Source of the DNA: Vitellaria paradoxa
Taxonomy: Eukaryota > Streptophyta > Magnoliopsida > Ericales > Sapotaceae
Direction: 5' to 3'
Length of the DNA stretch: 64,000 bases
Assembly (NCBI GenBank): GCA_019916065.1
Contig: CM034240.1
Coordinates: 40,698,561 to 40,762,560 of the forward strand
Shown: positions 11,640-24,712 of the stretch, one piece after another
Numbering within the stretch: position 1 is the first letter of the stretch
How the letters are laid out: every line of letters starts with the position of its first letter
The notes under the pieces: model-generated
The model's input: only the letters and a program-made list of their open reading frames with translations
Database searches by the model: none
What the model was told of the DNA's origin: nothing
Made by a program: the position numbers and the translations under genes

Positions 11640-11959
11640 AAGTTAGAAAGTTGACCAACGCAAGCAGCGCCCGATGATTGATCCCATTGTGTAGAAAGGA
11701 AAACAGAAGGTCCAAATGCGTCCCATATTCCACTCTGAGGGTCTTACCAGAGCATTCGCAAATCGCAAATACCGTTGACGGTTATCGATTAATTAGCTTC
11801 ACAATTTTCTCTCCTTCTGCATTGTATCCAAACCCCGGCAACGGCTTGATTACTTTGAAGCCATCTCTCTCTCTCTCTAAAACTATATATTTCTCTCTCT
11901 ATATATTCATACGCTCGTCTATACACACATATCTCTGTCAATCCGTGTGGTGCAAAGCC
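11640..11959 (+). promoter_or_regulatory. Probable promoter and 5' leader of the PIRL gene
   Basis: Composition changes from AT-rich DNA to a mixed, pyrimidine-rich stretch with CT runs at about 11865-11903. Such CT-rich tracts are common in plant 5' UTRs. The exon 1 reading frame is open upstream as far as 11678, but the conserved PIRL start (MDPNPK) is at 11960. No further ATG lies between that upstream ATG and 11960 in the same frame apart from the chosen one. Confidence 0.4.
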
Positions 11960-13652
11960 ATGGATCCAAACCCTAAGACCTTCCCGATTCTCTCCTATGT
12001 GATGTCGAAATTCCCCAGTATTAGTCCCAGACACGTCGTCGGTTCTGCATTTGACATCGAGCAACCGCCGTCGTCCTCCGGTGCGTCGACTCCGAAGGAG
12101 CCGGCGTTTGACCTGGCCGATCGGATGCCCCGGCTAACGGATCCAAAAGTCATGGCCTCCATGCGAGCTGCGGTCGCCGATGTTGCGCAGGTACGATCGG
12201 TGCTTAAAACCCTAGGCGAACGGCCGGACCACGAGACCGTCGACACGGCCAAGGCCAAGCTCCTCGAGATCGAGTCCAATATCTCGGAACAACTCGATGA
12301 GATCTCTTTGTCGTCGCGGCCGGCGGACCTGGACGGGAAGGAGAAGGAAAGGCGGGAAGCGGCGGAGAAGGAAAGGCAGGCGTATAAGGCGGTGGTTTCG
12401 TTGGATGAGATGCATGAGGCGTACGAGAAGCAGTTGACGGATGCGGAGGCGAAGTTGACGAGGATTTATGAGGCGGCTGTGGCGGGCCGTGACGTAGAGG
12501 AGGAGGAGGAGGACGATGGTGGTTCTGGGAAGGTGGTGGAGGAGGTGAATGAGGAGGTTGTTGGGATTTTGCAAGAGGCATCCGGGAAAGGAATAGAGAG
12601 GGTTGATCTTTCAGGGCGGCAGTTGCGTTTGCTTCCGGAGGCGTTTGGACGGCTTCACGGATTGGTTGTGCTTAATTTGTCCTCCAATCACCTTGAGGTC
12701 AGCCTAATTGTATTCCCCTTTTCTGTTCTTAGATGTAAAACTTGGACCATTGGATTGAGAGGTTACTCATTTTCCTGTCTTACCTGCTGCATTGAAAACA
12801 TCTTAAAATGCATTCTTCTTTTCCGTTCTTAGATGTGAAATTCGGACCATTAGATTGATAAACTTAATTGAGACTGCTTTATTTTTCCTGTGGACGAGTT
12901 GCCTGCTGTATTATTGACATCCTCAAAATGGTTAACAGCCAATTGTAACACGGTTGTGACCAAGTCTGTGTTGGGGTATGTTTGGTTGACCTGAGTTTAC
13001 TCATCTTTTTACAAGTTCTGAAGTTTATCACCCTGCCAAATAGTGGGATATTCTGCATCCCTGGAAGTGATGAAGTAATTAATTTGTCCTAACTAACATG
13101 AAACTGGATTCTGCTGCGTGATGGTTTGGGGCTGTTGGCATAATTTGAAAGGGGGAAGAGATGGTAAACCTCATGTTCTGGTTTGGGAACAATTGTCTCT
13201 TGGTTTAGAGCCAACTTTGTCATTTTGCTTTCTCATATTTGATTAGCCATGGGGTCGCATAACTCATGTTACAGTCCAGAATTGTGAAACTGATGTGTAA
13301 GGACTGTTGGTTATCCAGTAGAAATTCGGAATCCTGGTTACTTTGCCATAAGTAATTAAATTTTGTCCTAAGTTTGCTCTATTGCCATTCTTGTCCAGTA
13401 GAATGAATTTGGATTTATTTCTTTGCAATGATGTGAAGGTTGTAAACGATTGTGCAAGCATGAGAAGGGAAATTGGTGTTCCTATGACACAGTTGGGAAT
13501 ACATTTTTGGGTGTAATCTGAATACATTTTTGGGTGTAATACTGTGTGGGGCTTTAAATCTGTCCATCATACTTTTAGATCTGTTAAAAAAGAACTTGAA
13601 GGAGTACATGGGCAGCATCTTTGGATGCCTTTTTAATACAATTTTTACTCAC

Positions 13653-13683
<31 letters not shown>

Positions 13684-16233
13684 AGGAGAAAGAGTATTTA
13701 TTTGAGGTGCTTTCGATACCCTTTTTTGATGTACTTAATGTTAATTGCAATGCAATGTTTCTGTAGTTTATAATAATATGATTATGTAGTGAAACATTGC
13801 TTTGATATTGAATTGTGCATTCTGCTAATTATTTAATAAATTACAAGGCAACATTTTTGAGTTGATAAGACATATTTTCATCTCTACATGGTTTGATCTA
13901 TACAAAGTCTAAGTGTGTTGCAGTTGGATTGTCATTTTGTTTGTAATAAAATTCTAGTTTCTAGTGCTGCATCTGTCAATTGCACATACCATGATGCTGC
14001 TTCCCTATTCCGCATTCCCTACCATTTCATCACTATCTATTTTTTTCTTGTTCAAAATTCCCTTTCTCATGTAGTTTTGTTTAAGGTTACGTTGATTTGA
14101 TTTAATTGTGGCCCATTGTTTATATGATGTGTTCAAAAATTTATATTTCATTTATATATTTTTGGTGGCTAATTATAACTATATATTTCATCAAGTATTG
14201 GACTTGTGTATCTTACACTAGAAGGAAGACACACACTTTGGGTGCCCATTTATATATTTGAAATATAAATAAAATAATATTTAATTAGAAATATTATCAA
14301 AAGATAAATTTGCGAGAAATTAGAATAATATTTATCATGATAAAGAAGAAGTTAGAGGGAAGTCACACACATGAAGAGAAAATTAGGTTATTGTATAGAT
14401 AAATTTGAGAGTATTTAATAAAGAATAGGGGTAAACACGGGATTTGTAATTAATGGAGGTAAAAAAGATAATTTTGAAGTGAACGGGCAAAAGTAAAAAA
14501 ACAGCAAAAGCAAAAGTAAAAAAGAGCTTCTTGTTATGTTGCTCCTCTCTCTTAATTTAATGTGTTAATTTACCTATTATTGTGTTGCAATTCCTTGGAG
14601 ACCTTGTCATTGTTTGGTAGGACGGACAAAAAGTGGATACCAAGGGAGGAGATTGGCATCTTCATCCTTGTTGTTTGGTAGGATGAAGAAGGAAAGGGTG
14701 TATAGATTATTTAACTCTGATACCCTAAAATAGCAAAACGTTATAATGAGGACTTTATTTTGTTGATTTTGATAGGCATCTCCCTTGGTTTGTTTGAGGA
14801 GTATGTTGGATTTGTGCATGGCTTGATTTTACAAATAATTCAAAATTTGTTTGCCTGCTAGCTGAGCCCAACTTATGCTGCTTCACGTACATGAAAATAG
14901 AAAGCAATGTTTATTTGAATGCAGGAAAAAGAAAAATGCAATAAAGGGTCTATTGGTGGGAGCCATAGTTGTTAAGAGTTCTCTTGTCAGTTTGTTTATT
15001 ACGTCCAAAAAAGGTCTTGGTGATACGGTTGTCTATCTTGTTAAATAAATGAAGATAAAAAGTTAAAAGTGGTTGGTGACAAAAATTTTGTGGTCTGGCA
15101 GGCAGATGGGACATTTGCACCCTATTGTGTGTTTGACAAAACTTCAGTGCCATGTGTTTTCTCGATAGAAGTGGATGTTTGTTGCAAGTGTATTAAATTT
15201 TGATAGAAGATTAAATCTGAAGAAACTTGTACTACTAACTTCATTGACTAATTATGATACAAGTATTAGTTGATGGGTTTGTTTTCCATACATTCTTCCT
15301 GATGTTTGGATTATATTTTGGAGGGAACAGGCAATTCCTGATTCTATTGCAGGTCTACAAAATATTGAGGAGCTTCATCTTGCTTCTAACCTTCTGGAGT
15401 CTTTGCCAGACTCCATTGGATTGTTGCTTAGTTTGAAGATTCTAGATGTATCTGGAAATAAGCTTGTTTCCTTGCCCGACAGCATTTGCCAATGCCGGTA
15501 ATCCTCACAAATCACATGTTGATTTTACTTTGAAATTTATTGCCCCATTTTTCCTGGATTACTTAGTTTTGCTTATGACTATTCGAGGTCATTGGTGGAG
15601 TTGGACGCAAGCTTCAATGCGCTAACTTACTTGCCAACAAACATTGGGTATGAGCTTGTGAACCTAAGAAGGCTTTCAATCTATCTAAACAAGATCCGTT
15701 CTCTTCCCACTTCTATTGGCGAGATGAAGTCTTTGCGTATCCTGGATATGCACTTTAACGAGCTCCATGGCCTGCCACTTGCGATTGGGAGACTGACAAA
15801 TCTCGAGGTCCTCAATCTAAGCAGTAATTTCAGTGACTTGACGCAACTTCCTGACACAATTGGCGATTTAGCCAATTTGAATGAACTCAACCTCAGCAAC
15901 AACCAGATCCATGCTCTTCCCGATACGTTTGGCCAGCTTAACAAACTGACCAAGCTCAGCTTGGAGGGAAACCTTCTTGTAATTCCACCAAAGGAGGTTG
16001 TCAGTCAAGGGGTTGAAGCTATCAAGGCTTTCATGGCTAAGAGGCATCTTGAGATATTGGCGGAGAAAGAGCAGAAGAGCATGCTAGAAGTGGAAGAGCG
16101 GACAGAGACTGATTGGCTTACCCGCAGCTCCTCATGGTTGCATAATTTTGTGGGGGTTTCTGGAACAGTTTCAGAATATTTGGGAACTGAAGGAAATTCT
16201 CCTAAAGACCCTTGTCTGAATCAGCAGCTGTGA
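11960..16233 (+). CDS. Plant intracellular Ras-group-related LRR protein (PIRL)
   Basis: Three exons: 11960-12697, 15331-15497 and 15588-16233, giving 516 aa, the size of Arabidopsis PIRL1/PIRL9 (about 500-511). The start [15 protein letters not shown] is characteristic of the family. A variable N-terminal region follows, with a conserved segment around 75-95 ([18 protein letters not shown]), then a charged helical, probably coiled-coil stretch (about 115-190) with an acidic run. The LRR block spans about 211-435 (LPDSIGxLxxLxxLxLSxN pattern, roughly ten repeats). The C-terminal tail includes [14 protein letters not shown] and ends in YLGTEGN. PIRLs resemble animal Shoc-2/Sur-8-type Ras-binding LRR proteins and act inside the cell, with roles reported in pollen and gametophyte development; the binding partner is unknown. 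No frameshift is seen. Intron 1 is 2.6 kb and intron 2 is 90 bp. I cannot decide which PIRL number applies. Confidence 0.95.
12720..12930. repeat. Imperfect tandem duplication at the start of PIRL intron 1
   Basis: Two diverged copies, starting near 12721 and 12826, share a GTTCTTAGATGTRAAA start, a GGACCATTRGATTGA core and a later CTGCTG(C/T)ATT word. The duplication lies wholly in the intron, 23 bp after the donor site, and does not copy the splice site. Confidence 0.6.
13651..13680. repeat. Poly(A) tract in PIRL intron 1
   Basis: A nearly pure A run of about 29 bases follows a moderately complex stretch and could be the tail of an old retroposon on the + strand. I could not find a pol III promoter or a target duplication, so it may be simple slippage. 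The rest of intron 1 (13681-15330) is AT-rich with no recognisable element. Confidence 0.6.
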
Positions 16234-16849
16234 TCTCAGTCTCTGCCAAGTGATCTTTTGGTGTGTATCCCCGCTTCTTCTGATGGCATGTGCATCTGGC
16301 GGACGTCTTGAAAACGTGTCTTTGCTGCAGGTACCCTGCATGCTTGCTCCTTGTTTGACATACACCAGATATAATCAAACAATAATTCCTTCTTAATGTT
16401 TGAAAGTGTTGCAGAAAGATGATTTAGCTAGAAAGCTTACTTGCTGTGTTGTTTTTTTCTTCTCACAACTGCATTATGTAGGCAAATGCTCATTATTTTT
16501 GTACATTACATAGAACCAGGCATTCATAACGCCAGTATTGAACCTTTTTTTTTTCCCACTTCGCTTTACATAAAATGGAGCACATAAGAAAATTTGTCAA
16601 TGTTTGCTGTTGGGAAGATCTCATGTGCTAATGCTATTCAGTGATCCTAAGCTGTTAGACCTTAGATCTCTACGAGAGATACTAAAAAAAAAATCCCAAT
16701 CTGTTATACTGTTTAGAAGTGGTCAATGTTATTGGTAGGTTCGTATTTTATTTTTTATCTTTCCTCTGGAGGGTAAACAGGCTATGCATGTCTTTCGAGG
16801 GTTCCACAGGCTACACTAGAGCCATGTTGGGCATGGATTCAGATCACCT

Positions 16850-17815
16850 TAATATCATGTCAAAGATACAAGATAGAAAATAGAGTTGAACTAACATTTA
16901 AAATCAAATCTTTTATCATACAAGAAATTATCATGTAAGAAAAGATATTATTGATTTAATATAATTGAATTTTTTAATTAAATATTATCTTATCATCTTT
17001 GTCTGATATAATATTAATCTCAATTAATTTTATATTTAATAAGTTGAAAATAATAGAATATCTTTATCTTTATGTGAAGTAGGTCTTATGACGGAACTTC
17101 AACTTAATTTATTTGTTCATTATATTTTCTAATATGGTGTTAGAGCCATTTTTGACCTTAATCCCTTGTTTTTGGTTTTGTTCATCTCGAGTACTGTTGT
17201 TCAACTTGATTGTGGAAATGAAGGGGGAAAAAAAAGAAAAAAGAAAGGGAAAATAAGTTGTTTTGGATTTGGTTCGTTCAAAGTGCTTTGACTGATGTCT
17301 TTGGTTGGTTTGCTGCAACGGGTCCTTAACTTCGTTTGTTTTTATTTCAACATGTTCGCGTGGTCTACTTTTGTTTTGATAGAGTCAAATATTGGTTCAT
17401 TTTATTGCTCAAATTTATTCGATTAAAAGTTCATTAGAAATCGGTTGTTTGCTGGTTTGTTTGCACTTCTCACATGTGGTATAGCAGTTTTTGTCTCGAG
17501 ATTTGGTCATAAAGCTCCATTTGTGATAAACCTAGCTAGTTGGTTTATACAGTTGGTCACAAATTTAAAAATTTAGATGTTTTGTACTGCTTGAATTTAA
17601 AATTTTAGTTGGTCATAAAGCACACTGTTTGATTTAAAAATTTAGATGTTTTGTACTGCTTGAATTTGTCGGGGTCCAAAACGAGGATGCAATTAGAATT
17701 TAAAATCAAATCTTTTTATCATATAAAGAAATATACTATTGATACAATATAATTAGATTCTTTTGATTTGATATTATCTTATCATCCTTGGATAATTAGG
17801 GTTAGTCTATGGAGA
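16850..17815 (+). mobile_element. Degenerate copia/TRIM-like LTR element
   Basis: A primer-binding-like TGGTGTTAGAGCC at about 17135-17147 resembles the TGGTATCAGAGC site (initiator tRNA-Met) used by Ty1/copia and TRIM elements. It directly follows an AT-rich segment ending TTCTAATA, a decayed form of the usual LTR end. The segment at about 16898-17015 is repeated at about 17695-17800 (shared words TTTAAAATCAAATC and TATTATCTTATCATC), as expected for the two LTRs of a short element. There is no open reading frame. The second LTR seems truncated and no target duplication was found. Confidence 0.45.
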
Positions 17816-18024
17816 ATGAAAAAAGCACATACCTTATTTGGTGTAGACTTCCTTTTTCCATCTCTATTGAATTTGTAGATAACACCATAGAAGAATCAGT
17901 GTTAGAGGTTCAACCGGCAGTAGTTGGTTGGAAGCTTTCCGACACCCAAGTCAGTGTTGAGATTCAGTTGAAGAAAAGAAAAACGAAAAAGAAAAGAGAG
18001 AAAGGAGGCTAGGACTCTACCTAG

Positions 18025-18073
<49 letters not shown>

Positions 18074-19479
18074 TTCCAAAATACACATTCTTTGTCTTTA
18101 CGTAGTAGACATGGTACCCACCATATTTTTTATAATTAGACAGTAGAGATAGTGAGAGAGAAATGGGTAGAGTAGTGGAAGTTGATTCATTCTTAATTTT
18201 AGTAGACCAAGAGATGAGGAGATGTCACGTGTCATAATAGTCTTCAGTATAATATTTGACTCTCTAGTCTATAAGAGTTGATAAAAATTAAAAAAAAAAA
18301 AATTTGGTGTTTTTTTTTTTTGACAAATTAGACCCTCTCTAAAATGGAACAAGAAGCACAATAATTATAATGTTTTTGTTGAAAAATAAAAAAACACACT
18401 GAAACTAATGATAGTATACTAAAATAATAAGCGTTGTTAGTTAGATTTTAATTTATATTTTTAAATATTTCTATATATTTGAATAGTTTTTAATTTATAT
18501 TTAAATATTTCTATGTATTGAAAATTTTTTGTTGTTAGTTTTTTAACTTGCGAAGCTTTTGTGAAACGTTTCAATTTTCATGTCAATCGAAATACCTTAT
18601 ATTTTGTATATATTCTCTTGAGCAACGACTCTGAACTTGGATCTTCTCGCTTATGTATGGAGTTTGACTAATTAAAGGGGCAGATTTTTAACCTTCTGTA
18701 AATGGGCTGGATTGAGTCTGGCATTGTGTTATTGAAGCTTGTTTCAATACCTATTTATTGGGCTTAACCCGAACTGAAGTTTGGTGAGTCTAGTTCGGAT
18801 TCGACTTGTTAAAGTCGGTTGATATCAAATATTAAAGCATATATATATATATATATAACGCGGGACTGGAAAAATCATTGCGCTTTGTTACACCTAACTA
18901 TGTATTATAATTGTAATAAGTGAAACCTAATTATAACTGTGCTAAATAATTTTATTTATTATATAACTCTACTATCTAATTAACTAAATAATTCTATTTA
19001 TTTTATAAATCTTTCCTATAAAAAAGTTTATTTTTTTTTCATTCAGAATAATCTAATAATTTTATTTATTACGTGAGTATTTCGTTTTATAACTTCATTT
19101 TATTTCTATTCTAAGTTATCTAAAAAAATGTTCATTATATAAATTTCTTAATAAGAGTTACATTAATAACATATTTTCTTACCATAGTTATATTTTTTTT
19201 ATTTTTTTATTATTTAATTTATAAATATTTGTGGTGTTCTAATTTAAGTGGACAAGACTCTCCTAGTGTTTATATATATAGACAATAATATTATATTCTT
19301 CTAATTTAGGTGGAACAGAATAAGTACTTCTAAAATTATAAATAAATCCCAAGTGTTCACCGTTATAATTTTTTAGGACCTTTTGTTATAGTAATTTTTT
19401 TTTCTAAAATATCTAGATTTACTTAGTACGTACCTAAACCTTTAGTTTTAAAGTCTTTATAAACTATATATATATATAT

Positions 19480-19511
<32 letters not shown>

Positions 19512-21512
19512 TTGCCCTGAAGACTTAAATAGATTTTGTGCATTTTTAATTTTTTTATTTTTTATTTACACATCTTTAATTTCTTAATTTACCTCTGCAT
19601 GTAATCTCTTCTTTTTGATAAAAAGTAAGAATGCTTCGGGAAAAGCACATTATGAGTGTGTTTGGAATTGTATAAAAATTTATAAAATAAAATAAAATTG
19701 TAAAAGTAAATATCTCGTAATTCGTGCAGTGAGTGAAATTTTGATGTTTCGTAATTTGTTTGTAGAGATTTGTAAGATTTTATTTATTTTGTATGACTCT
19801 AAATGAAACCTATATTTTCTCTAAATTATTTTCAATTATGTGTTATAATAATTTAAGTTTGTGTACTTTATGCATTTTCTTTGTGTATTAAAATAATAAT
19901 TCTAATTTAACTATAATGCAATTTTATTTTACTATTTGTTAGAATACTATATTTATGTATGTGGTTAGTAAATTTTTCAAGGTTGATATTTTGTTAAATT
20001 TTCAAAGACAGTTTCGATTGCTAGAGGGTCTAGTGTCTTAATTAAAAAAACTAGAGAATAATGACAACTCTAAAAAGGAAAAAAAAAATAATTACGTGAA
20101 TATGGAAATCAAGTTGAGAAGATTACTTGCTAAGTGCTTTTTTTTTCTCAAATTTCAAATAACAAATTAATTAGTATGCAGTTTTATCTTTTATTTTTTC
20201 ATTTTTCATTCTACTTCCACTTTTAATACATTTGGACCTCGTTTGGCATACTATAAACCTCTAAAAAACTCTATAATCTCCACAACTCCTCTACCTCTAA
20301 TTTTTTTCGCCATCACTAATTTTAAAAAATTTCAATATTTCGTTAAAAAATAAAAAAAAATCTGAAAGTAGGTTAACCGAATGTGTAAATTTTTTATACA
20401 ATCATATTCTTTGTGTCAAAAGCTTTCAAATGAGTATCATTGTTGCTATTTTTTGTAAATTTTTTTGAATCTGTGGAAACAGATTTGGAAAACTGTTCCA
20501 CGGTTTGTAACTTTTCAGAAAAAAAAAACGGCGCTGAAATTAACCCCAAATCACATTTTATCAATTTATCTTGTTTTTTTTTTTTACTCCAAACGAGACC
20601 TTGGTATTCGAGTTGCTCTTTATTTTCATAAATTATTCACAATGCAAACTCAAAATGCATTGTTATAATTAAAATTTTACTTATAAACTATGATTAAAGC
20701 AGTAGTTTTGGAGTTACTTAAGCTACGTACTAGAAAACTAACTAGAACAATATTTACAAGTGCCAAACAAGTTCACTAATATCAATAAGGATGATGGTGT
20801 GTAAATTTAAAGGGAATTTATTAAATCTTATCTTGGTTTTAATAATCTTTTCATAGTTACTCACATATGTACACATGGTAGGTTGAAATCCTTCATTCCA
20901 TATTGTCTTGCTTAATTAATTGTGTTAAACATTTTAAACTTGCTTAGACCTCAACAATAAAATAAATTTTAATAAAATATTAAATTTGTAAAAATTATAT
21001 AAGTAGAAACATTATATATAAATGAAAATTACCGAATGTATTCTATTTTTGACTTCCCGTATCCTACCCCTTCTCATAATGACCAATACTTTTTAAAATA
21101 TAAGAAGTTAAAGTTGAGTGCATTTCGTATTATCCTATAAAAATATGCTAATGGTTTCTATATTTTATTTTTATTATTGGGTATCATTACATATTGTTAT
21201 AATATAAAACAAATATTTAAAATAATTTATTATGTAATTAGAACGAGTTCAAATGATTAAAATTACAACGTGTTCTGTACCTGTCTCGATATTTTATTAT
21301 TTATTTCATATTTATTCGAAGTTTTATTTTTCAAATCTCGAACGCTTTTGTCAAGATCGTGGTGAATTGAGTAATTAATTTTTTTTTTTTTGAAATAAGT
21401 TATCGTTCATACTTATCATTTTAAAAACATTCCAATCAATTGGTTTTATCATTCATCAGAGTTAAAAAAAAAACTAATAAACATATATACATATAAAGAA
21501 AATAAAAAATAA
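17816..21512. other. AT-rich intergenic stretch
   Basis: No gene is recognisable. TA microsatellites lie at about 18026-18046, 18840-18858 and 19466-19511, with an AG run at 18042-18074. One weak MITE of family D lies inside (19654-19810; GAGTGTGTTTGGAA at the left, a TCGTAATTCGTGCAGTGAGTGAA interior). The remaining short open frames have no coding character. Confidence 0.5.
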
Positions 21513-21520
21513 ATACAAAA

Positions 21521-21675
21521 CAGAGACGGAATCACGTTATGATCGTAGGAGTCGTGGCCCCCTCGAAAAATATATACATATATATGTATATTCTATACAA
21601 TGGAAGGGTGGTTTAACAGTGAAAATTTTTATGAATTAATTCTTTTTAGTTAAGTTTCTGGTTCCGTCGTCCCTG
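21521..21675. mobile_element. Small hAT-type MITE with 8-bp target duplication
   Basis: The 155-bp element starts CAGAGACGGAATCA and ends GGTTCCGTCGTCCCTG, imperfect inverted repeats. A perfect 8-bp direct repeat ATACAAAA flanks it (21513-21520 and 21676-21683). Length, ends and duplication size fit a non-autonomous hAT element. Confidence 0.8.
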
Positions 21676-22149
21676 ATACAAAATGTTACGCGCGTAGCCC
21701 CGAAAAACACTAGGCTCTCTGGCAATCAAAAGTTTAAAACTGTCCTATACAAGGACCTCCTGCTCGGACAAACCGACACAAAAACAAAAGAAAACAAGAA
21801 AAGAACTTTGCCTCGGGACCGATCAGCGTTAACAATTTTCTCGTAAACAATGGGAAGAGAACAGCTAGGATAAACATTTGCCTTGACAAATGACGGGACA
21901 ACTGCCTCTGGGCTCTAACCAAACCAGAGGCTATAAGGAAAAAAAAAAAAGAAAAAAAATTTATTTGTAGGTAGTTATTAAAAAATTAATTGTTTTTGTG
22001 TTTTGAAAGGAAAAAAAAAGTAATTTTTAATAATTTTTGGTACCTTTATTGTTATTGTGAAGTAAAATACCAAAAATTAATATTTTGCCAACTACACAAC
22101 TGGACAATTTTTGGCATCTTTTTTTTTTTTTGGCGCTGATTTTTGTAGT

Positions 22150-22315
22150 AGAAGAAAAGTTGATACAAGTCTTCATTACATGGAACATTGAATTCCATAG
22201 AACATTGAATTCCATGGGCCATTGGGCCCACAACCAACGGAGGAAAAGTTGATAAAAGTCATTGTTGTTGTGAGTCTTTTAATGAATGGAACATTGAATT
22301 CCATGGGCCTTTGGA
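22150..22315. repeat. Local repeats with a GAATTCCATGG core
   Basis: The word GGAACATTGAATTCCAT occurs at about 22182 and 22286 and in a near copy at about 22198. An AAAAGTTGATA(C/A)AAGTC segment precedes two of them (about 22155 and 22243). The arrangement is a tandem duplication of roughly 90-100 bp with a smaller internal duplication. A little further on, a 24-bp unit containing TTTTTCCCCCAACTATGG is repeated twice (about 22645-22692). Confidence 0.65.
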
Positions 22316-22799
22316 CCACTAGAAAAGATCAGCATTCCTGGTTAGGCAGGAGCACGAACCCTCTGCGTTCCAAACTATTCCATTGATTATGACCATTTAG
22401 AAAACTACAATTTGATTCAGCCGGTGTTTGGAAAGAGTAGTGAGCTTGTAGTTACTCAGATTTTTTATTTTTTAAAAAATAATTAAATTTATCTTTTAAC
22501 ATTTTAAATTCTTTTAAATTGTAAAAGAGTAAAATATCAAATTAATAAAAAATTAAAAATTAGCTACTAAAAAAGCTAATGTTTTTCCTTACCAAATATA
22601 ATATAAGTTAACTTTTTTTTTTATTTAAGGAAAAACATTAAAAGTTAACTTTTTCCCCCAACTATGGTTAACTTTTTCCCCCAACTATGGCTCATTAAGA
22701 AAGATTATTCTAAATTATAATTTTTTTCTTGTAATTTCTTAAGCATGTTTAAGGGCTTATTATTTTAGCTAAATATATATATATATATCCTCCATATTG

Positions 22800-24160
22800 G
22801 GATATGGGTGTCAATTAAATGGGTACATGAGGGTACCGGATTTGATTGAATCCGATAAAAACCCATTAAAAATATTTTAATAAGATTGGGATGGTTTTGT
22901 GATTGAAATTGAATATCCATACGGGTTTGGGATCTGCTTGCATGAAACTTGATACTCGTTTATGTTTATAAGGTACCTGCTAAGTACTCGTTTAATATAA
23001 TATATATAATATACATTTTATATATTTGTAATTTTATTCCTAAAATAAAATTACTTAAATTTATGATAGAGCCATTATCGAATTTTGTCGTCTTTCACGC
23101 TAGCTATATTTATCATTATCATTTTGTTGTTGCAACCTTCAAATACGATTTAGTTCTCTTCTCCTAGTCTTATTCTTTGATCGAAGCCGTTGAACTCTTT
23201 TTTGTATAACTGCGTTCTGTTTTGTTCTGTGTCGTTACCTAAGATCAACGCCTCGTAAAGATCCACAGTGTCATTCTCATCACTCAACCGCCATTGTATA
23301 ATCCTAATCTACAAGTACTCAAATCTCTCTCTCTCTCTCTCTCTCTTTGTGTGACTTATATAGGATAAAATTATTTATGAATTCAAGTTGCGTGACATAT
23401 ACTAAAAAAAATATGGATGAGTGTATATATATATATACTCACTCTTTTTATTATTTTTGTCATCTTTTACTATTAAGTTTTAAGTTATATTTCTTAATAT
23501 AATTGTTAAAAATTATAGGGTGGTAGTTGTGTCATTATATGATGTTATAGTTACTAGTTAAGGAAGAGAAACAAGAGTTTAAGAATTATGAAGTAGGTAC
23601 AATTAAGAAGTCGATGTTTATTCTAGAATTTTTTTTTCAGGAACATAAAAAAAAAAAAAAGTGTAGTTTGATTTTGATAGCATCCTCATCTTTTTTTTCT
23701 TCTTTTGGACTAATTTAAGTAATCTTCTTCCTTTACACCTTAACATTGTAGATTCTGAGAAATAGTTTCCAAGTTTTTTTATAGAATCACTGAAATTTTA
23801 TTATTTTTAACTTTTTTTTTAATTTGTAATTTTGTTGAATACTTTTATTTTACTTGGTTTGATTGTAGAACAATGAATTTGTGTTGGAAATGTTGAATTT
23901 GTTTACATTTATTTTTTTAATTGTTTTATTGATAGATTTGGGCCCAAAAAAAAAAAAAAAGGTGGGCAACATAACGAATAGTCATGTGTAAACTTAATTG
24001 ATTTCATGGGTTTGAAACGAGTTTCGCTAGTTTGAGAGATGAGACAGTTTGAGATTTTAACCAAATATAAACGAGTTTCAGATAGTAATGGTAAAAAAAA
24101 TAAACGAGCATGGTAATAAGATTTGCTAATTGGATAGGTACCCTTACCTGTTTACATCTT
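22800..24160. mobile_element. Possible non-autonomous hAT-like element
   Basis: The left end (GGGTGTCAATTAAATGGGTA, then AGGGTACCGGAT) and the right end (GGATAGGTACCCTTACCTG, then TTTACATCTTTATA) are loosely inverted. The GGGTACC/GGTACCC-rich subterminal style is common in plant hAT elements. The interior (about 23170-23340) has a pyrimidine-rich leader-like segment and a CT microsatellite at 23324-23346. No transposase is present and no clean target duplication was found. Confidence 0.35.
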
Positions 24161-24176
24161 TATATTAGAATGAATA

Positions 24177-24430
24177 ATATTGGTACAAAAATAATCTCAG
24201 ACACGTGGCAACATCGCTTGAGCATATACCAGTTTAACGAAAGGGTGCTTGGCATTGAGCTCTTTAGTTCTTGATCAACCCAATTGGGTCTCATAGCTCA
24301 AGGTATAATACTGGTTAATTATGACCATAAATGCCATCACGAAATAAATTCAGTTTTATTGTTTCTTTGTTAATATAGTCAATTTGGCAACACGATGTGA
24401 CATTTGAACACTCCTTATTGTCCACATTGC
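24177..24430 (+). mobile_element. Degenerate LTR fragment related to the 28417 solo LTR
   Basis: It begins TATTGGTACAAAAATAATCT and soon has a G-box-bearing GACACGTGGCAAC. The start matches the LTR at 58121 (TGTTGGTGCAAAAATAATTT, then GGACACGTGGTAT) and more loosely the one at 28417. A later ATGACCATAAATGCC word is also shared. The end is not defined. Confidence 0.4.
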
Positions 24431-24562
24431 CCCCATTATACTAATACCCTCACGCATATTAAATACAAATTGATGGATATTAAATGCAAAGTAAACTGCT
24501 TTATATGTATATATAGAGATTATAATAATATTACTATTTCAATTATTTTTCCCAATTGTTTA

Positions 24563-24712
24563 GAGTATGTTTGGTTGACAAAAATTTAGTAAAAAATACG
24601 ATAAAAGGAGAAAGATATGATATAAAGGTGATATGTGAAGAAATTTAATTGGAGAAAAGTACAAAAAATTAGTTAAAGTTTGTGAGTTTAAAAGAATTGG
24701 TACGCCAAATTT
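24563..24712 (-). mobile_element. PIF/Harbinger-like MITE, family A (copy 1, diverged)
   Basis: The interior ATAAAGGTGATATGTGAAG is the reverse complement of the conserved block CACATATCACCTTTA in the copy at 29882. The left end has GTATGTTTGGTTG and the right end CGCCAAAT, decayed inverted repeats. No target duplication is visible. Confidence 0.45.

Noticed and set aside
12204..12581. Long Pro/His-rich and Arg/Leu-rich open frames on the - strand over PIRL exon 1
   Set aside because: They are antisense shadows of GC-rich codons in the real exon; no known domain and no own promoter.
13600..13680. Processed retrogene ending in the poly(A) tract of PIRL intron 1
   Set aside because: No coding similarity upstream of the tract and no target duplication; slippage is enough.
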